A stretch of DNA of 49,516 nucleotides from Burkholderiaceae bacterium (GTDB taxonomy: Bacteria > Pseudomonadota > Gammaproteobacteria > Burkholderiales > Burkholderiaceae_C): assembly GCA_024235915.1 (NCBI GenBank), contig JACKLO010000026.1:1-49516 (forward strand), read 5' to 3'. The notes under the pieces are model-generated. The model saw only the letters and a program-made list of their open reading frames with translations, had not been told where the DNA came from and made no database searches. The position numbers and the translations under genes were made by a program. The stretch's first letter is position 1; every line of letters begins with the position of its first letter. Shown piece by piece: positions 1 to 7,179 of the stretch.

Positions 1-1089
1 GAGCCCATCAAGGTCGGCCTGATGCTGCCGTCCACCGGCACCTATGCCGCGCTGGGCGACATGATCACCAAGGGCTTCAAGCTGGCCATCGACGAGCAGG
101 GCGGCAAGCTCGGCGGGCGCGAGGTGCAGTACTTCAGCGTCGACGACGAGAGCGACCCGAGCAAGGCCACCGACAACGTCAACAAGCTCATCAAGCGCGA
201 CAACGTCGACGTGCTCATCGGCACCGTGCACTCCGGCGTGGCCGTGGGCATGGCCAAGGCCGCCAAGGAAAGCGGCACCCTGCTGATCATCCCCAACGCC
301 GGCGCCGACGTCATCACCGGCCCCATGTGCGCGAAGAACATCTTCCGCTCGTCCTTCAGCAACTGGCAGCCGGGCTACGCCACCGGCGTCGTCGCGGCCA
401 AGAAGGGCTACAAGACCGCGATGACCATCACCTGGAACTACGGGGCCGGGGCCGACACCGTCAAGGGCTTCCGCGAAGCCTTCGAGAAGGGCGGCGGCAA
501 GGTCACCAAGGACCTGAACCTGCCGTTCCCGGGGGTCGAGTTCCAAGCCCTGCTCACACAGATCGCCGCCGAGAAGCCCGACGTCGTCTACGCCTTCTTC
601 GCCGGTGGCGGCGCCGTCAAGTTCGTCAAGGACTGGGCGGCTGCCGGCCTGAAGAACAGCGTGCCCCTGATGGGCTCGGGCTTCCTGACCGACGGCACGC
701 TCACGGCCCAGGGCGAAGCCGCGCAGGGCCTGATCACGTCGCTGCACTACGGTGACGAGATCAAGAACCCGCGCAACGACGCCTTCCGCAACAAGTTCGC
801 CGTCGCGCACAAGGCCAACCCCGACGTATACGCCATGCAGGGATTCGACGCCGCGCAGATGCTGATCGCCGGTGTCAACGCCGTGAAGGGCGACATCAGC
901 CAGAAGGACAAGCTGTACGCCGCCATCGCCGGCGCGAAGATCAACAGCCCGCGCGGCACCTTCACGCTGAGCAAGGCGCACAACCCGGTGCAGGACTTCT
1001 ACGTGCGCGAGGTCAAGGGTGAGTACAACGTCGTCACCGGCGTGGCCGTGAAGGCGCTGGCCGACCCGGGGCGCGGCTGCAGAATGTGA
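1..1089 (+). CDS. livK: Branched-chain amino acid-type ABC transporter substrate-binding protein (5' partial)
   Basis: Periplasmic binding protein that delivers a ligand to the permease encoded just downstream. The reading frame is open from base 1, so the signal peptide and true start lie outside the window; 362 residues are visible. The opening segment IKVGLMLPSTGTYAALG is the typical first strand and helix of the type I periplasmic-binding fold (Peripla_BP_6), followed by DDESDPSKA and a second lobe around PDVVYAFFAGGGAVKFVKDW. It is the first gene of a complete five-gene Liv-type cluster. The ligand cannot be read from the sequence: homologues bind branched-chain amino acids, but also aromatic acids, amides or urea. 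A strong hairpin follows the stop codon. Confidence 0.93.
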   Translation, partial: EPIKVGLMLPSTGTYAALGDMITKGFKLAIDEQGGKLGGREVQYFSVDDESDPSKATDNVNKLIKRDNVDVLIGTVHSGVAVGMAKAAKESGTLLIIPNAGADVITGPMCAKNIFRSSFSNWQPGYATGVVAAKKGYKTAMTITWNYGAGADTVKGFREAFEKGGGKVTKDLNLPFPGVEFQALLTQIAAEKPDVVYAFFAGGGAVKFVKDWAAAGLKNSVPLMGSGFLTDGTLTAQGEAAQGLITSLHYGDEIKNPRNDAFRNKFAVAHKANPDVYAMQGFDAAQMLIAGVNAVKGDISQKDKLYAAIAGAKINSPRGTFTLSKAHNPVQDFYVREVKGEYNVVTGVAVKALADPGRGCRM

Positions 1090-1095
1090 GCCCGC

Positions 1096-1128
1096 TGCAC
1101 CCGGCCCGGGCCCGCCCGGCCGGGTGCA
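1096..1128 (+). terminator. GC-rich hairpin between livK and livH
   Basis: A perfect 11-bp stem (TGCACCCGGCC at 1096-1106 and its complement at 1118-1128) with an 11-nt loop lies seven bases after the livK stop. No T-run follows, so a classical intrinsic terminator is unlikely. Such stems between binding-protein and permease genes often block 3' exonucleases or attenuate, keeping the binding protein in excess. That role here is inference. Confidence 0.55.
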
Positions 1129-1209
1129 CCTCCACCCCAAGAACCCTGACGGACGGGCCGGCCCCGCAGGCTTGAACTGCGAGCGCCTGGTCCTCCACGT
1201 GCACCCTCG

Positions 1210-2079
1210 ATGGACGCCGCCACCTTCCTCATCCAGTGCCTGAATGCCCTGCAGTACGGCCTGCTGCTGTTCCTGGTGGCCTCGGGCCTGACGCTGATCT
1301 TCGGGATCATGGGCGTCATCAACCTGGCGCACGGCAGCTTCTACATGGTCGGCGCCTACATGGCCTATGCCCTGGCACCGGCGCTGGGCGGCAACTTCTT
1401 CCTCACGCTGGCGGTGGGCCTGGTGCTGGCGGTGGCGCTGGGCTACCTGCTGGAGTGGGTGTTCTTCAGCTACCTCTACGACCGTGAACACCTGCAGCAG
1501 GTGCTGATGACCTACGGCCTGATCCTGGTCTTCGAGGAACTGCGCAGCCTGATCGTCGGTGACGACGTGCATGGTGTGCAGGCGCCGGCGATCCTGGCCG
1601 GCAGCATCCCGCTGGGCGACGTGATGACCTACCCGGTCTACCGCCTGTTCATCTCCGGCGTCTGTCTGGCGCTGGCGCTGGGCATGTACCTGGTGTTCAC
1701 GCGCACCAAGCTGGGCATGAAGATCCGCGCCGGATCGGTGAACCGCGAGATGGTGCAGAGCCTGGGCATCGACATCCAGTTCCTCTACCGCATCGTGTTC
1801 GCCGCCGGTGTGGCACTGGCGGTGCTGGCCGGCATGATCGCCTCGCCGGTGAGCAGCGTGTACCCGGGCATGGGCAGCTCGGTGCTCATCATCTGTTTCG
1901 TGGTGGTGGTCATCGGCGGCATCGGCTCCATCCGCGGCGCGCTGGTGGCGGCGCTGCTGATCGGCGTGGTGGACACCTTCGGCAAGGTGCTGTGGCCGGA
2001 AGCGGCCGGGGTGCTGGTCTATGTGCTGATGGCGGCCATCCTGCTGGTGCGTCCTGCCGGCCTCTTCAAGGCGGGATGA
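1210..2079 (+). CDS. livH: Branched-chain amino acid-type ABC transporter permease LivH
   Basis: Inner-membrane permease subunit of 289 residues, the usual LivH length. Hydrophobic segments run through the whole chain, starting with LLLFLVASGLTLIFGIMGVI and followed directly by NLAHGSFYMVGAY, the hallmark of this permease family. Near the C-terminus GGIGSIRGALVAALLIGVVD matches the conserved cytoplasmic loop that contacts the ATPases. The start codon overlaps no gene; the stop overlaps the ATG of livM (ATGA), indicating coupled translation. It pairs with LivM to form the translocation channel for the ligand bound by LivK. Confidence 0.95.
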   Translation: MDAATFLIQCLNALQYGLLLFLVASGLTLIFGIMGVINLAHGSFYMVGAYMAYALAPALGGNFFLTLAVGLVLAVALGYLLEWVFFSYLYDREHLQQVLMTYGLILVFEELRSLIVGDDVHGVQAPAILAGSIPLGDVMTYPVYRLFISGVCLALALGMYLVFTRTKLGMKIRAGSVNREMVQSLGIDIQFLYRIVFAAGVALAVLAGMIASPVSSVYPGMGSSVLIICFVVVVIGGIGSIRGALVAALLIGVVDTFGKVLWPEAAGVLVYVLMAAILLVRPAGLFKAG

Positions 2080-3050
2080 AGGTGGCCCCGATGAAGTCGC
2101 TCGCCGTCCCTTTGGTCGCCTTCGTGCTACTGGCCGTCTACCCCTTCGTGGGTGGTGCCTACGGCAGCGACCTGGTCATCAAGATCATGATCTACGCCAT
2201 CGCGGCGCTGAGCCTGGAACTGCTGGTGGGGGCCACCGGGCTGGTGTGTTTCGGCCACGCAGCGCTGTTTGGCATCGGCGCCTACGCCACGGTGCTGCTG
2301 TCGCCGGAATCGGGCCCGGCCGCGCTGTGGTTCATCGTGCCGGCGGCGGTGGGCATTTCGGCGCTCTATGCCCTGGGCATGGGCGCGCTGTCGCTGCGCA
2401 CGCAGGGCGTCTACTTCATCATGGTGACGCTGGCCTTCGCGCAAATGGCCTACTTCGTCATCCATGACACGCCGTTGGGCGGTGGCACCGACGGCATCTA
2501 CCTGTACTTCAAGCCGCTGCTGGGCCCCGAGGACGCGCCGATCGTCGACCTGGAGAAGCCGGGCGTCTTCTACGCGCTGACGCTGGGCAGCCTGGTGGCC
2601 GTCTACGCCTTCCTGGCGCTGGTGCTGCGCTCACGCTTCGGCCGCGCGCTGGCCGGCATCAAGGCCAACGAGCAGCGCATGCGGGCCACGGGCTTCGCGA
2701 CCTACCCGTACAAGCTGGCCGCGTTCACGCTGTCGGGTGCGATCGCCGGATACGCCGGCTTCCTGTTCGCCGCCAAGGACGGTTTCGTGAATCCGGAACT
2801 GCTGAGCTGGCACCTGTCGGGCTCGCTGCTGATCATGATCATCCTGGGCGGCCTGGGCCACCTGCGCGGTGCGGTGCTGGGCGCCTTCGCCTACACGCTG
2901 CTGCAGGAGTTCTTCAAGTCCGAGGCCATCTTCGGCGCCTTTGCCAAGCACTGGCACCTGGGGCTGGGGTTGACCATCATCGTCAGCGTGGCGCTGCTGC
3001 CCAAGGGTCTGATCGGCCTGGGTGAAGTGCTGCGCCGGAGGAACCCATGA
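2076..3050 (+). CDS. livM: Branched-chain amino acid-type ABC transporter permease LivM
   Basis: Second permease subunit, 324 residues with many membrane helices. The frame is open further upstream, but the ATG at 2076 overlaps the livH stop and gives MKVAPMKSLAVPLVAF, a normal family N-terminus; ATG 2091 is an alternative. Family signatures are LVGATGLVCFGHAALFGIGAYA near residues 45-65 and IILGGLGHLRGAVLGAFAY in the C-terminal part, the loop that docks on the ATPase. Its stop overlaps the livG start at 3047. It heterodimerises with LivH. Confidence 0.94.
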   Translation: MKVAPMKSLAVPLVAFVLLAVYPFVGGAYGSDLVIKIMIYAIAALSLELLVGATGLVCFGHAALFGIGAYATVLLSPESGPAALWFIVPAAVGISALYALGMGALSLRTQGVYFIMVTLAFAQMAYFVIHDTPLGGGTDGIYLYFKPLLGPEDAPIVDLEKPGVFYALTLGSLVAVYAFLALVLRSRFGRALAGIKANEQRMRATGFATYPYKLAAFTLSGAIAGYAGFLFAAKDGFVNPELLSWHLSGSLLIMIILGGLGHLRGAVLGAFAYTLLQEFFKSEAIFGAFAKHWHLGLGLTIIVSVALLPKGLIGLGEVLRRRNP

Positions 3051-3793
3051 GCGAAGTCCTGCTCAGAGGCGTCGACCTCACCCGCCGCTGGGGTGGCTTG
3101 ACCGCGGTGGACGCGGTTTCGCTGGACCTGCAGCGTGGCCAGGTGCACGCCGTCATCGGCACCAACGGAGCCGGCAAGTCCACCCTGATCAACCTGCTGT
3201 CGGGCGAGATCGAGCCCTCGTCCGGCCGCGTGGAACTGCTGGGCCAGGACGTGACCGGCTGGACGCAGCCGCGCCGTGCACAGGCCGGCCTGGGCCGCAG
3301 CTACCAGCGCAACACCATCTACCCGGGCTTCACGGTGCATGAAAACGCGCGGCTGGGGGCCCAGGCGCGCTGGCAGCGGCCGTGGCGGCTCTGGCAATCG
3401 GCGTCGCGCTGCCCCGATGCCAAGGCCGCAGCCGATGCCGCGCTGGCCCGTGTGGGCCTGGGCGCCGAGGCGCAGCGCCCGGCCGGGCTGCTGAGCCACG
3501 GCGGCAAGCGGCAGCTGGAGATCGCCATGTGCCTGGCCACCGACCCGCAGGTGCTGCTGCTGGACGAGCCGCTGGCTGGCATGGGCGCCGAGGAGACTGA
3601 CCGCATGCTGGCGCTGCTGGACACCCTCAAGGCCGGCCACGCCATCCTGCTGGTGGAGCACGACATGGACGCCGTCTTCCGTGTGGCCGACCGCATCACC
3701 GTGATGGTCAACGGCGCGGTCATCGCGTCGGGCTCGCCCGATGCGGTGCGCAACGACCCGCAGGTGCAGGCCGCCTACCTGGGAGGCCACTGA
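3047..3793 (+). CDS. livG: ABC transporter ATP-binding protein LivG
   Basis: ATPase of the Liv-type importer, 248 residues. The Walker A loop is GTNGAGKST (about residues 37-45), the signature region is LSHGGKRQLEIAM and Walker B is VLLLDEPLAGMGAEET, whose MG after DEPLAG is the D-loop typical of LivG/BraF rather than LivF. The H-loop reads ILLVEHDMDAVF. The signature is slightly unusual (SHGG instead of SGG/SYG), a variant also known in related urea and amide importers. The ATG overlaps the livM stop and the stop overlaps the livF start. Confidence 0.95.
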   Translation: MSEVLLRGVDLTRRWGGLTAVDAVSLDLQRGQVHAVIGTNGAGKSTLINLLSGEIEPSSGRVELLGQDVTGWTQPRRAQAGLGRSYQRNTIYPGFTVHENARLGAQARWQRPWRLWQSASRCPDAKAAADAALARVGLGAEAQRPAGLLSHGGKRQLEIAMCLATDPQVLLLDEPLAGMGAEETDRMLALLDTLKAGHAILLVEHDMDAVFRVADRITVMVNGAVIASGSPDAVRNDPQVQAAYLGGH

Positions 3794-4521
3794 TGGGCTC
3801 GCCGCACGATTCCCCCGGCACCGCCATCCTCGAGGCCCGTGGCATCCAGGCCTGGTACGGGTCCAGCCACATCCTGCATGGCGTGGACCTCGCCATTGCA
3901 CGGGGCCAGACCGTGGGCCTGCTGGGCCGCAACGGCATGGGCAAGAGCACGCTGATCCGGACGCTGCTGGGCCATGTGCGCCAGCGCCAGGGTCAGATCG
4001 CCGTGGCCGGGCAGGACTGCAGCGCCGCCCGCCCGCACCAGGTGGCCCGGCTGGGCGTGGCCTATGTGCCCGAGGGCCGCGGCGTGTTCCCGAACCTCAG
4101 CGTGCGCGAGAACCTGGTCATGGCCGCTCAGCCTGCGGCCGACGCCAGCGGCTGGTCGCTGGAACGGGTGCTGGAGACCTTCCCGCGGCTGCAGGAGCGC
4201 ATCGGCAACCTGGGCGGCCAGCTCTCCGGCGGCGAACAGCAGATGCTGTCCATCGGCCGCGCGCTGATGACGCAGCCGCAGCTGATCATCCTGGACGAAG
4301 CAACCGAAGGCCTGGCGCCGCTGATCGTGGTCGAGATCTGGCGCGTGCTGCAGGCCATCCGCCACAGCGGCATCTCCTGCCTGATCGTCGACCGTGACTA
4401 CCGCAAGGTGCTGGCCAACACCGACCGCGCCGTGGTGCTGCAGAAGGGTGAGGTGGTGATGGCCGGCGTCTCGGACGACCTGGCCAGCGCGCCCGAGTTG
4501 GCGGGGTATCTGGGCGTCTGA
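3793..4521 (+). CDS. livF: ABC transporter ATP-binding protein LivF
   Basis: Second ATPase of the importer, 242 residues. Walker A is GRNGMGKST, the signature is LSGGEQQMLSIGRAL and Walker B is LIILDEATEGLAPLIV, with ATEGLAP diagnostic for LivF/BraG. The switch region reads LIVDRDYRKVL where most family members have LVEQN, a small departure next to the catalytic site that may affect hydrolysis rate. Its ATG shares a base with the livG stop. It is the last gene of the cluster; 260 bases of non-coding DNA follow, in which I see no further gene. Confidence 0.94.
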   Translation: MGSPHDSPGTAILEARGIQAWYGSSHILHGVDLAIARGQTVGLLGRNGMGKSTLIRTLLGHVRQRQGQIAVAGQDCSAARPHQVARLGVAYVPEGRGVFPNLSVRENLVMAAQPAADASGWSLERVLETFPRLQERIGNLGGQLSGGEQQMLSIGRALMTQPQLIILDEATEGLAPLIVVEIWRVLQAIRHSGISCLIVDRDYRKVLANTDRAVVLQKGEVVMAGVSDDLASAPELAGYLGV

Positions 4522-4781
4522 GTGTCGGCGGCGGCCGATGCGGCAGCGCGATGTGAGGGCGTGGCTGTTTGCGGTCACGAGCCGCCGCGCGTGCAGACGC
4601 ATGAACACTGGCTTGCCGTTAACAGCACAGCGGCAGACGTCGTCCGCCACCGGAAGGTGCCAGGCCAGGGCCCGGCCAGGCGCCCAGCGGCACTTCCCGC
4701 CGTTTGATTTTCAGCGACACTCGGCGCCTGTGCGGCCAGCCACTGGCACGCGGTTTCCCATTGGCCACCGAGGAACCCCCC

Positions 4782-5261
4782 ATGACCTTCGCTCCGCCCC
4801 CCATCACCCGCAGCCTGCTGGCCTGGGTCCTGGGTACTGCCGTGGCCGTCACGCCGGCGGCCTGGGCCCAGACCGCAGCGCCCGGCGCCAAGCCTGCGGC
4901 CCCAGCCGCGGCGAAGCCCGACAACAAGCCGACCACGCGCAGCACCTCCATCCCCGCGCGCGGCCTCTTCAATGGCGACCAGCTCAGCGAGTCGACCAAG
5001 CGCCAGCTCACCGACCTGATGCTGGACGCGATCGGCTCGCGCATCGAGTTGGCGCTGCTGGTGCCCACGGGGCCCTGGAAGATCGACGGGGCGGGTCAAG
5101 GCGACACCCAGCTCAACACGGCGCGCCTGCAGGCGCTGCGCCGGTTCCTCACTGACCGCGGTGTTGACCCGAACAAGGTCTTCGTGGAAAGCCGCATCGA
5201 CGAGAAGATCGCGTCGCCTCGGCTGGACGTGCAGCTGGTCACCACGCCGGCTGCAGACTGA
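4782..5261 (+). CDS. Small exported protein with a degenerate OmpA-like C-terminal region
   Basis: A 159-residue protein of unknown function. The ATG at 4782 is preceded by GAGGAA and begins a clear signal peptide (MTFAPPPITRSLLAWVLGTA, cleavage after AWA). An alanine/proline-rich linker follows. Residues of about 65-155 contain LSESTKRQL, LNTARLQALRRFLTDRGVDPNKVFVESRIDE and RLDVQLV, which recall the helix-strand order of the OmpA/MotB peptidoglycan-binding domain (search for NxxLSxxRA and GxxxxRVEI). The canonical asparagine and aspartate residues are not evident, so peptidoglycan binding is only a guess. It stands alone, convergent with the next gene. Confidence 0.75.
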   Translation: MTFAPPPITRSLLAWVLGTAVAVTPAAWAQTAAPGAKPAAPAAAKPDNKPTTRSTSIPARGLFNGDQLSESTKRQLTDLMLDAIGSRIELALLVPTGPWKIDGAGQGDTQLNTARLQALRRFLTDRGVDPNKVFVESRIDEKIASPRLDVQLVTTPAAD

Positions 5262-5308
5262 ACGCACGACGGGCCGCCCGCCCGCTGTGGACGGCCGCCT
5301 GGGGAGAT

Positions 5309-6871
5309 TCAACGCGGCATTGCGCGCCCCGCCGCGCGGTAGACCTCGGCGGCGTCCTGCCGACCCGTATACAAGGAAACGAACTGCAGCGGCGCGAGGC
5401 CCAGGCGTGCGACGTTGTCCAGCAGGTTCTGCAGGGCCGAGTCCTGGCCCTGGGCGCCGCCGGGTCCGCCGTTGTTGGCGTCGAGGCCGTCGGCCTCGGC
5501 ATGGACGAGTACACGCTCGCGGGGCAGCCAGACCATCAGCATGCCTTTGGCATGCGGGCTGTCGCGCACGGCGTGCAGTTCCACGGGCCGCTGCGTGTCC
5601 TCCAGCACCCGCAACGCCCCCACAGGCTCCAGTTGCAGCGGTTCACGGCGTTGCAGCAGGGGGTCGGGCCGCCGTGTCAACGGGCGCCGCAGGGCCGCGG
5701 CCAGCCAGGGCTGGGCCTCCTGGCTGATGAAGACCGTGGCCCCGGCGCCGGCCACAGCGCGCAGGCCGCCCGTCTGGTCCAGATGGTGGTGGGTGGCGAC
5801 CACGCTGCCCAGCGGCTTGTCGTCCACCACACGGCGTGCCGAGCCCAGCAGCGCGCGCCCGCGCTCGTCGTCCAGCGGCGCGTCCACCAGCACCAGCGCG
5901 TTGGCCTGCTCGACCAGCACGCTGTGGTGGGTGCCGCCGGCCAGCAGCCAGAGGCCCTCACTGATGAACGTCACCGCCGGTGCGTTGCCGCTGGTGCGCA
6001 CGTTCTCGGGCACCGTGATCTCCAGCGGTTCGTTGAAGTCCACGCTGCGCACCCGCACGTCCAGGACCAGCACGTCGTCGTGGTGCTGCACGATGTGGTG
6101 CGGGAAGTTCAGGGCGCCTCGCTGGCGGTACTCGCTGAACTCGGTGCGCACGGCGACATTGCCCAGCAGGGGTTCCGGCAGCACCGACTCGATGCGTGTC
6201 ACCAGGCCCTGGTCGTCCAGCAGCAGGGTGGCGCTGAACTGGCCCGGCACCTCGAAGCTCAGGGTGTTGACGAGGCGCAGGCCCTCGCGGCGGCTGCCAG
6301 CGCGTGCACCGTGGCGCACGGCCGCCTTCAGCGCGCCCTGGGGCGTGCTCAACCACAGGTCGTGCATGCGGGATTGCCAAGAGGTCTGTGCAGGCGCCAC
6401 CGCAATGCCCACCACGTCCCACGAGAAGGCCTGCCGCGCCAGCACCACGCCGCGGGTTTCATCCGGCTGGGGCCCCGCGGCTGTGCGCGGGTCGCTGTCC
6501 TGGTCCTCAGGCGCCGTGATCGGACCCCGGATGAAGTCTTCGCGGTAGGCCAGGTCGTCGAAGTTCATGGCGCGCGAGAAGCTGCGCATCTGGCGCACCG
6601 GCCATGGGTCCGACGAGGCATAGGCCTGGCCGACCGCCGTGCTCACCCCGCGGCCCCTGAAAGCCAGCGTCTTCATCTCGGCGCTGCCCAAGGCGGCTTC
6701 CGACTGGCGGATGAGTTGCGCCGCCTCTGGGGCCGCCCCACCCGGGTAGAGCCCGGCACAACCGGCCATCAGTGCGCTCATCAGTAGGGCAACCCCTGCC
6801 AGGGCCAGGGTCCTGGCAGGGGTTGCCCACCACGATCCTGGGCCTGCCGTGCTGCGCGCTGGTGAAGACAT
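5309..6871 (-). CDS. Metallo-beta-lactamase-fold lipoprotein with an incomplete metal motif
   Basis: A 520-residue secreted protein. The start at 6871 follows a GGGAG ribosome site. The N-terminus is basic, then hydrophobic, and ends in the lipobox LMAGC, so it is probably lipid-anchored. The second half has the beta-lactamase-like order: GGTHHSVLVEQANALVLVDAP, then VVATHHHLDQTGGLRAV, then a late MLMVWLPRERVLVHAEAD segment. The core motif HxHxDH is present only as HHHLDQ: the final histidine is Gln, which would weaken the second zinc site. Annotated relatives are called MBL-fold metallohydrolases. The substrate is unknown. A 17-bp inverted repeat lies inside the signal-peptide codons. Confidence 0.82.
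   Translation of the reverse strand: MSSPARSTAGPGSWWATPARTLALAGVALLMSALMAGCAGLYPGGAAPEAAQLIRQSEAALGSAEMKTLAFRGRGVSTAVGQAYASSDPWPVRQMRSFSRAMNFDDLAYREDFIRGPITAPEDQDSDPRTAAGPQPDETRGVVLARQAFSWDVVGIAVAPAQTSWQSRMHDLWLSTPQGALKAAVRHGARAGSRREGLRLVNTLSFEVPGQFSATLLLDDQGLVTRIESVLPEPLLGNVAVRTEFSEYRQRGALNFPHHIVQHHDDVLVLDVRVRSVDFNEPLEITVPENVRTSGNAPAVTFISEGLWLLAGGTHHSVLVEQANALVLVDAPLDDERGRALLGSARRVVDDKPLGSVVATHHHLDQTGGLRAVAGAGATVFISQEAQPWLAAALRRPLTRRPDPLLQRREPLQLEPVGALRVLEDTQRPVELHAVRDSPHAKGMLMVWLPRERVLVHAEADGLDANNGGPGGAQGQDSALQNLLDNVARLGLAPLQFVSLYTGRQDAAEVYRAAGRAMPR
6787..6828. repeat. Perfect 17-bp inverted repeat inside the signal-peptide codons
   Basis: GGGCAACCCCTGCCAGG at 6787-6803 is exactly complementary to 6812-6828, with an 8-nt loop. 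It covers codons of about 15-28 of the lipoprotein on the minus strand (residues ATPARTLALAGVAL), starting about 43 nt after the start codon. The stem would form in the mRNA just downstream of initiation. Confidence 0.85.
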
Positions 6872-7179
6872 TTCGTTGCTCCCTGCCCGGTGGCCGGGCA
6901 GGCGGCATTCTGGGGTCTGCGACGCCTCCTGCAGAGCTCACGGGCCTGACATGCGGTCTTCAAGGCGGCTCAGTCGGATGTATCGCGGTCTGAGGCAGGA
7001 TGTTCGATTCGCACGCGAGGCGCCGATCCAAGAGGCCAGGCACTGCAGCGGGTGCCAGGCGCACATGCCGTTTCCATGTCGGCGTGCGACCTGAGCTTGG
7101 CAGGATCCACGTCGTGCCCCGGCGCTGACCAGTGTTCTCTGGGTTTGGCCGCACCCTCCGGGTGGGCCCCTGACGTGGG
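6872..7179. other. 308-bp divergent intergenic region
   Basis: It lies between the lipoprotein gene (-) and the STAND gene (+), so it must carry both promoters. I see no convincing -10/-35 pair, no RNA gene and no coding remnant that matches a known family. A short CACCC/GGGTG hairpin sits at about 7152-7164, just upstream of the STAND start. Confidence 0.5.
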
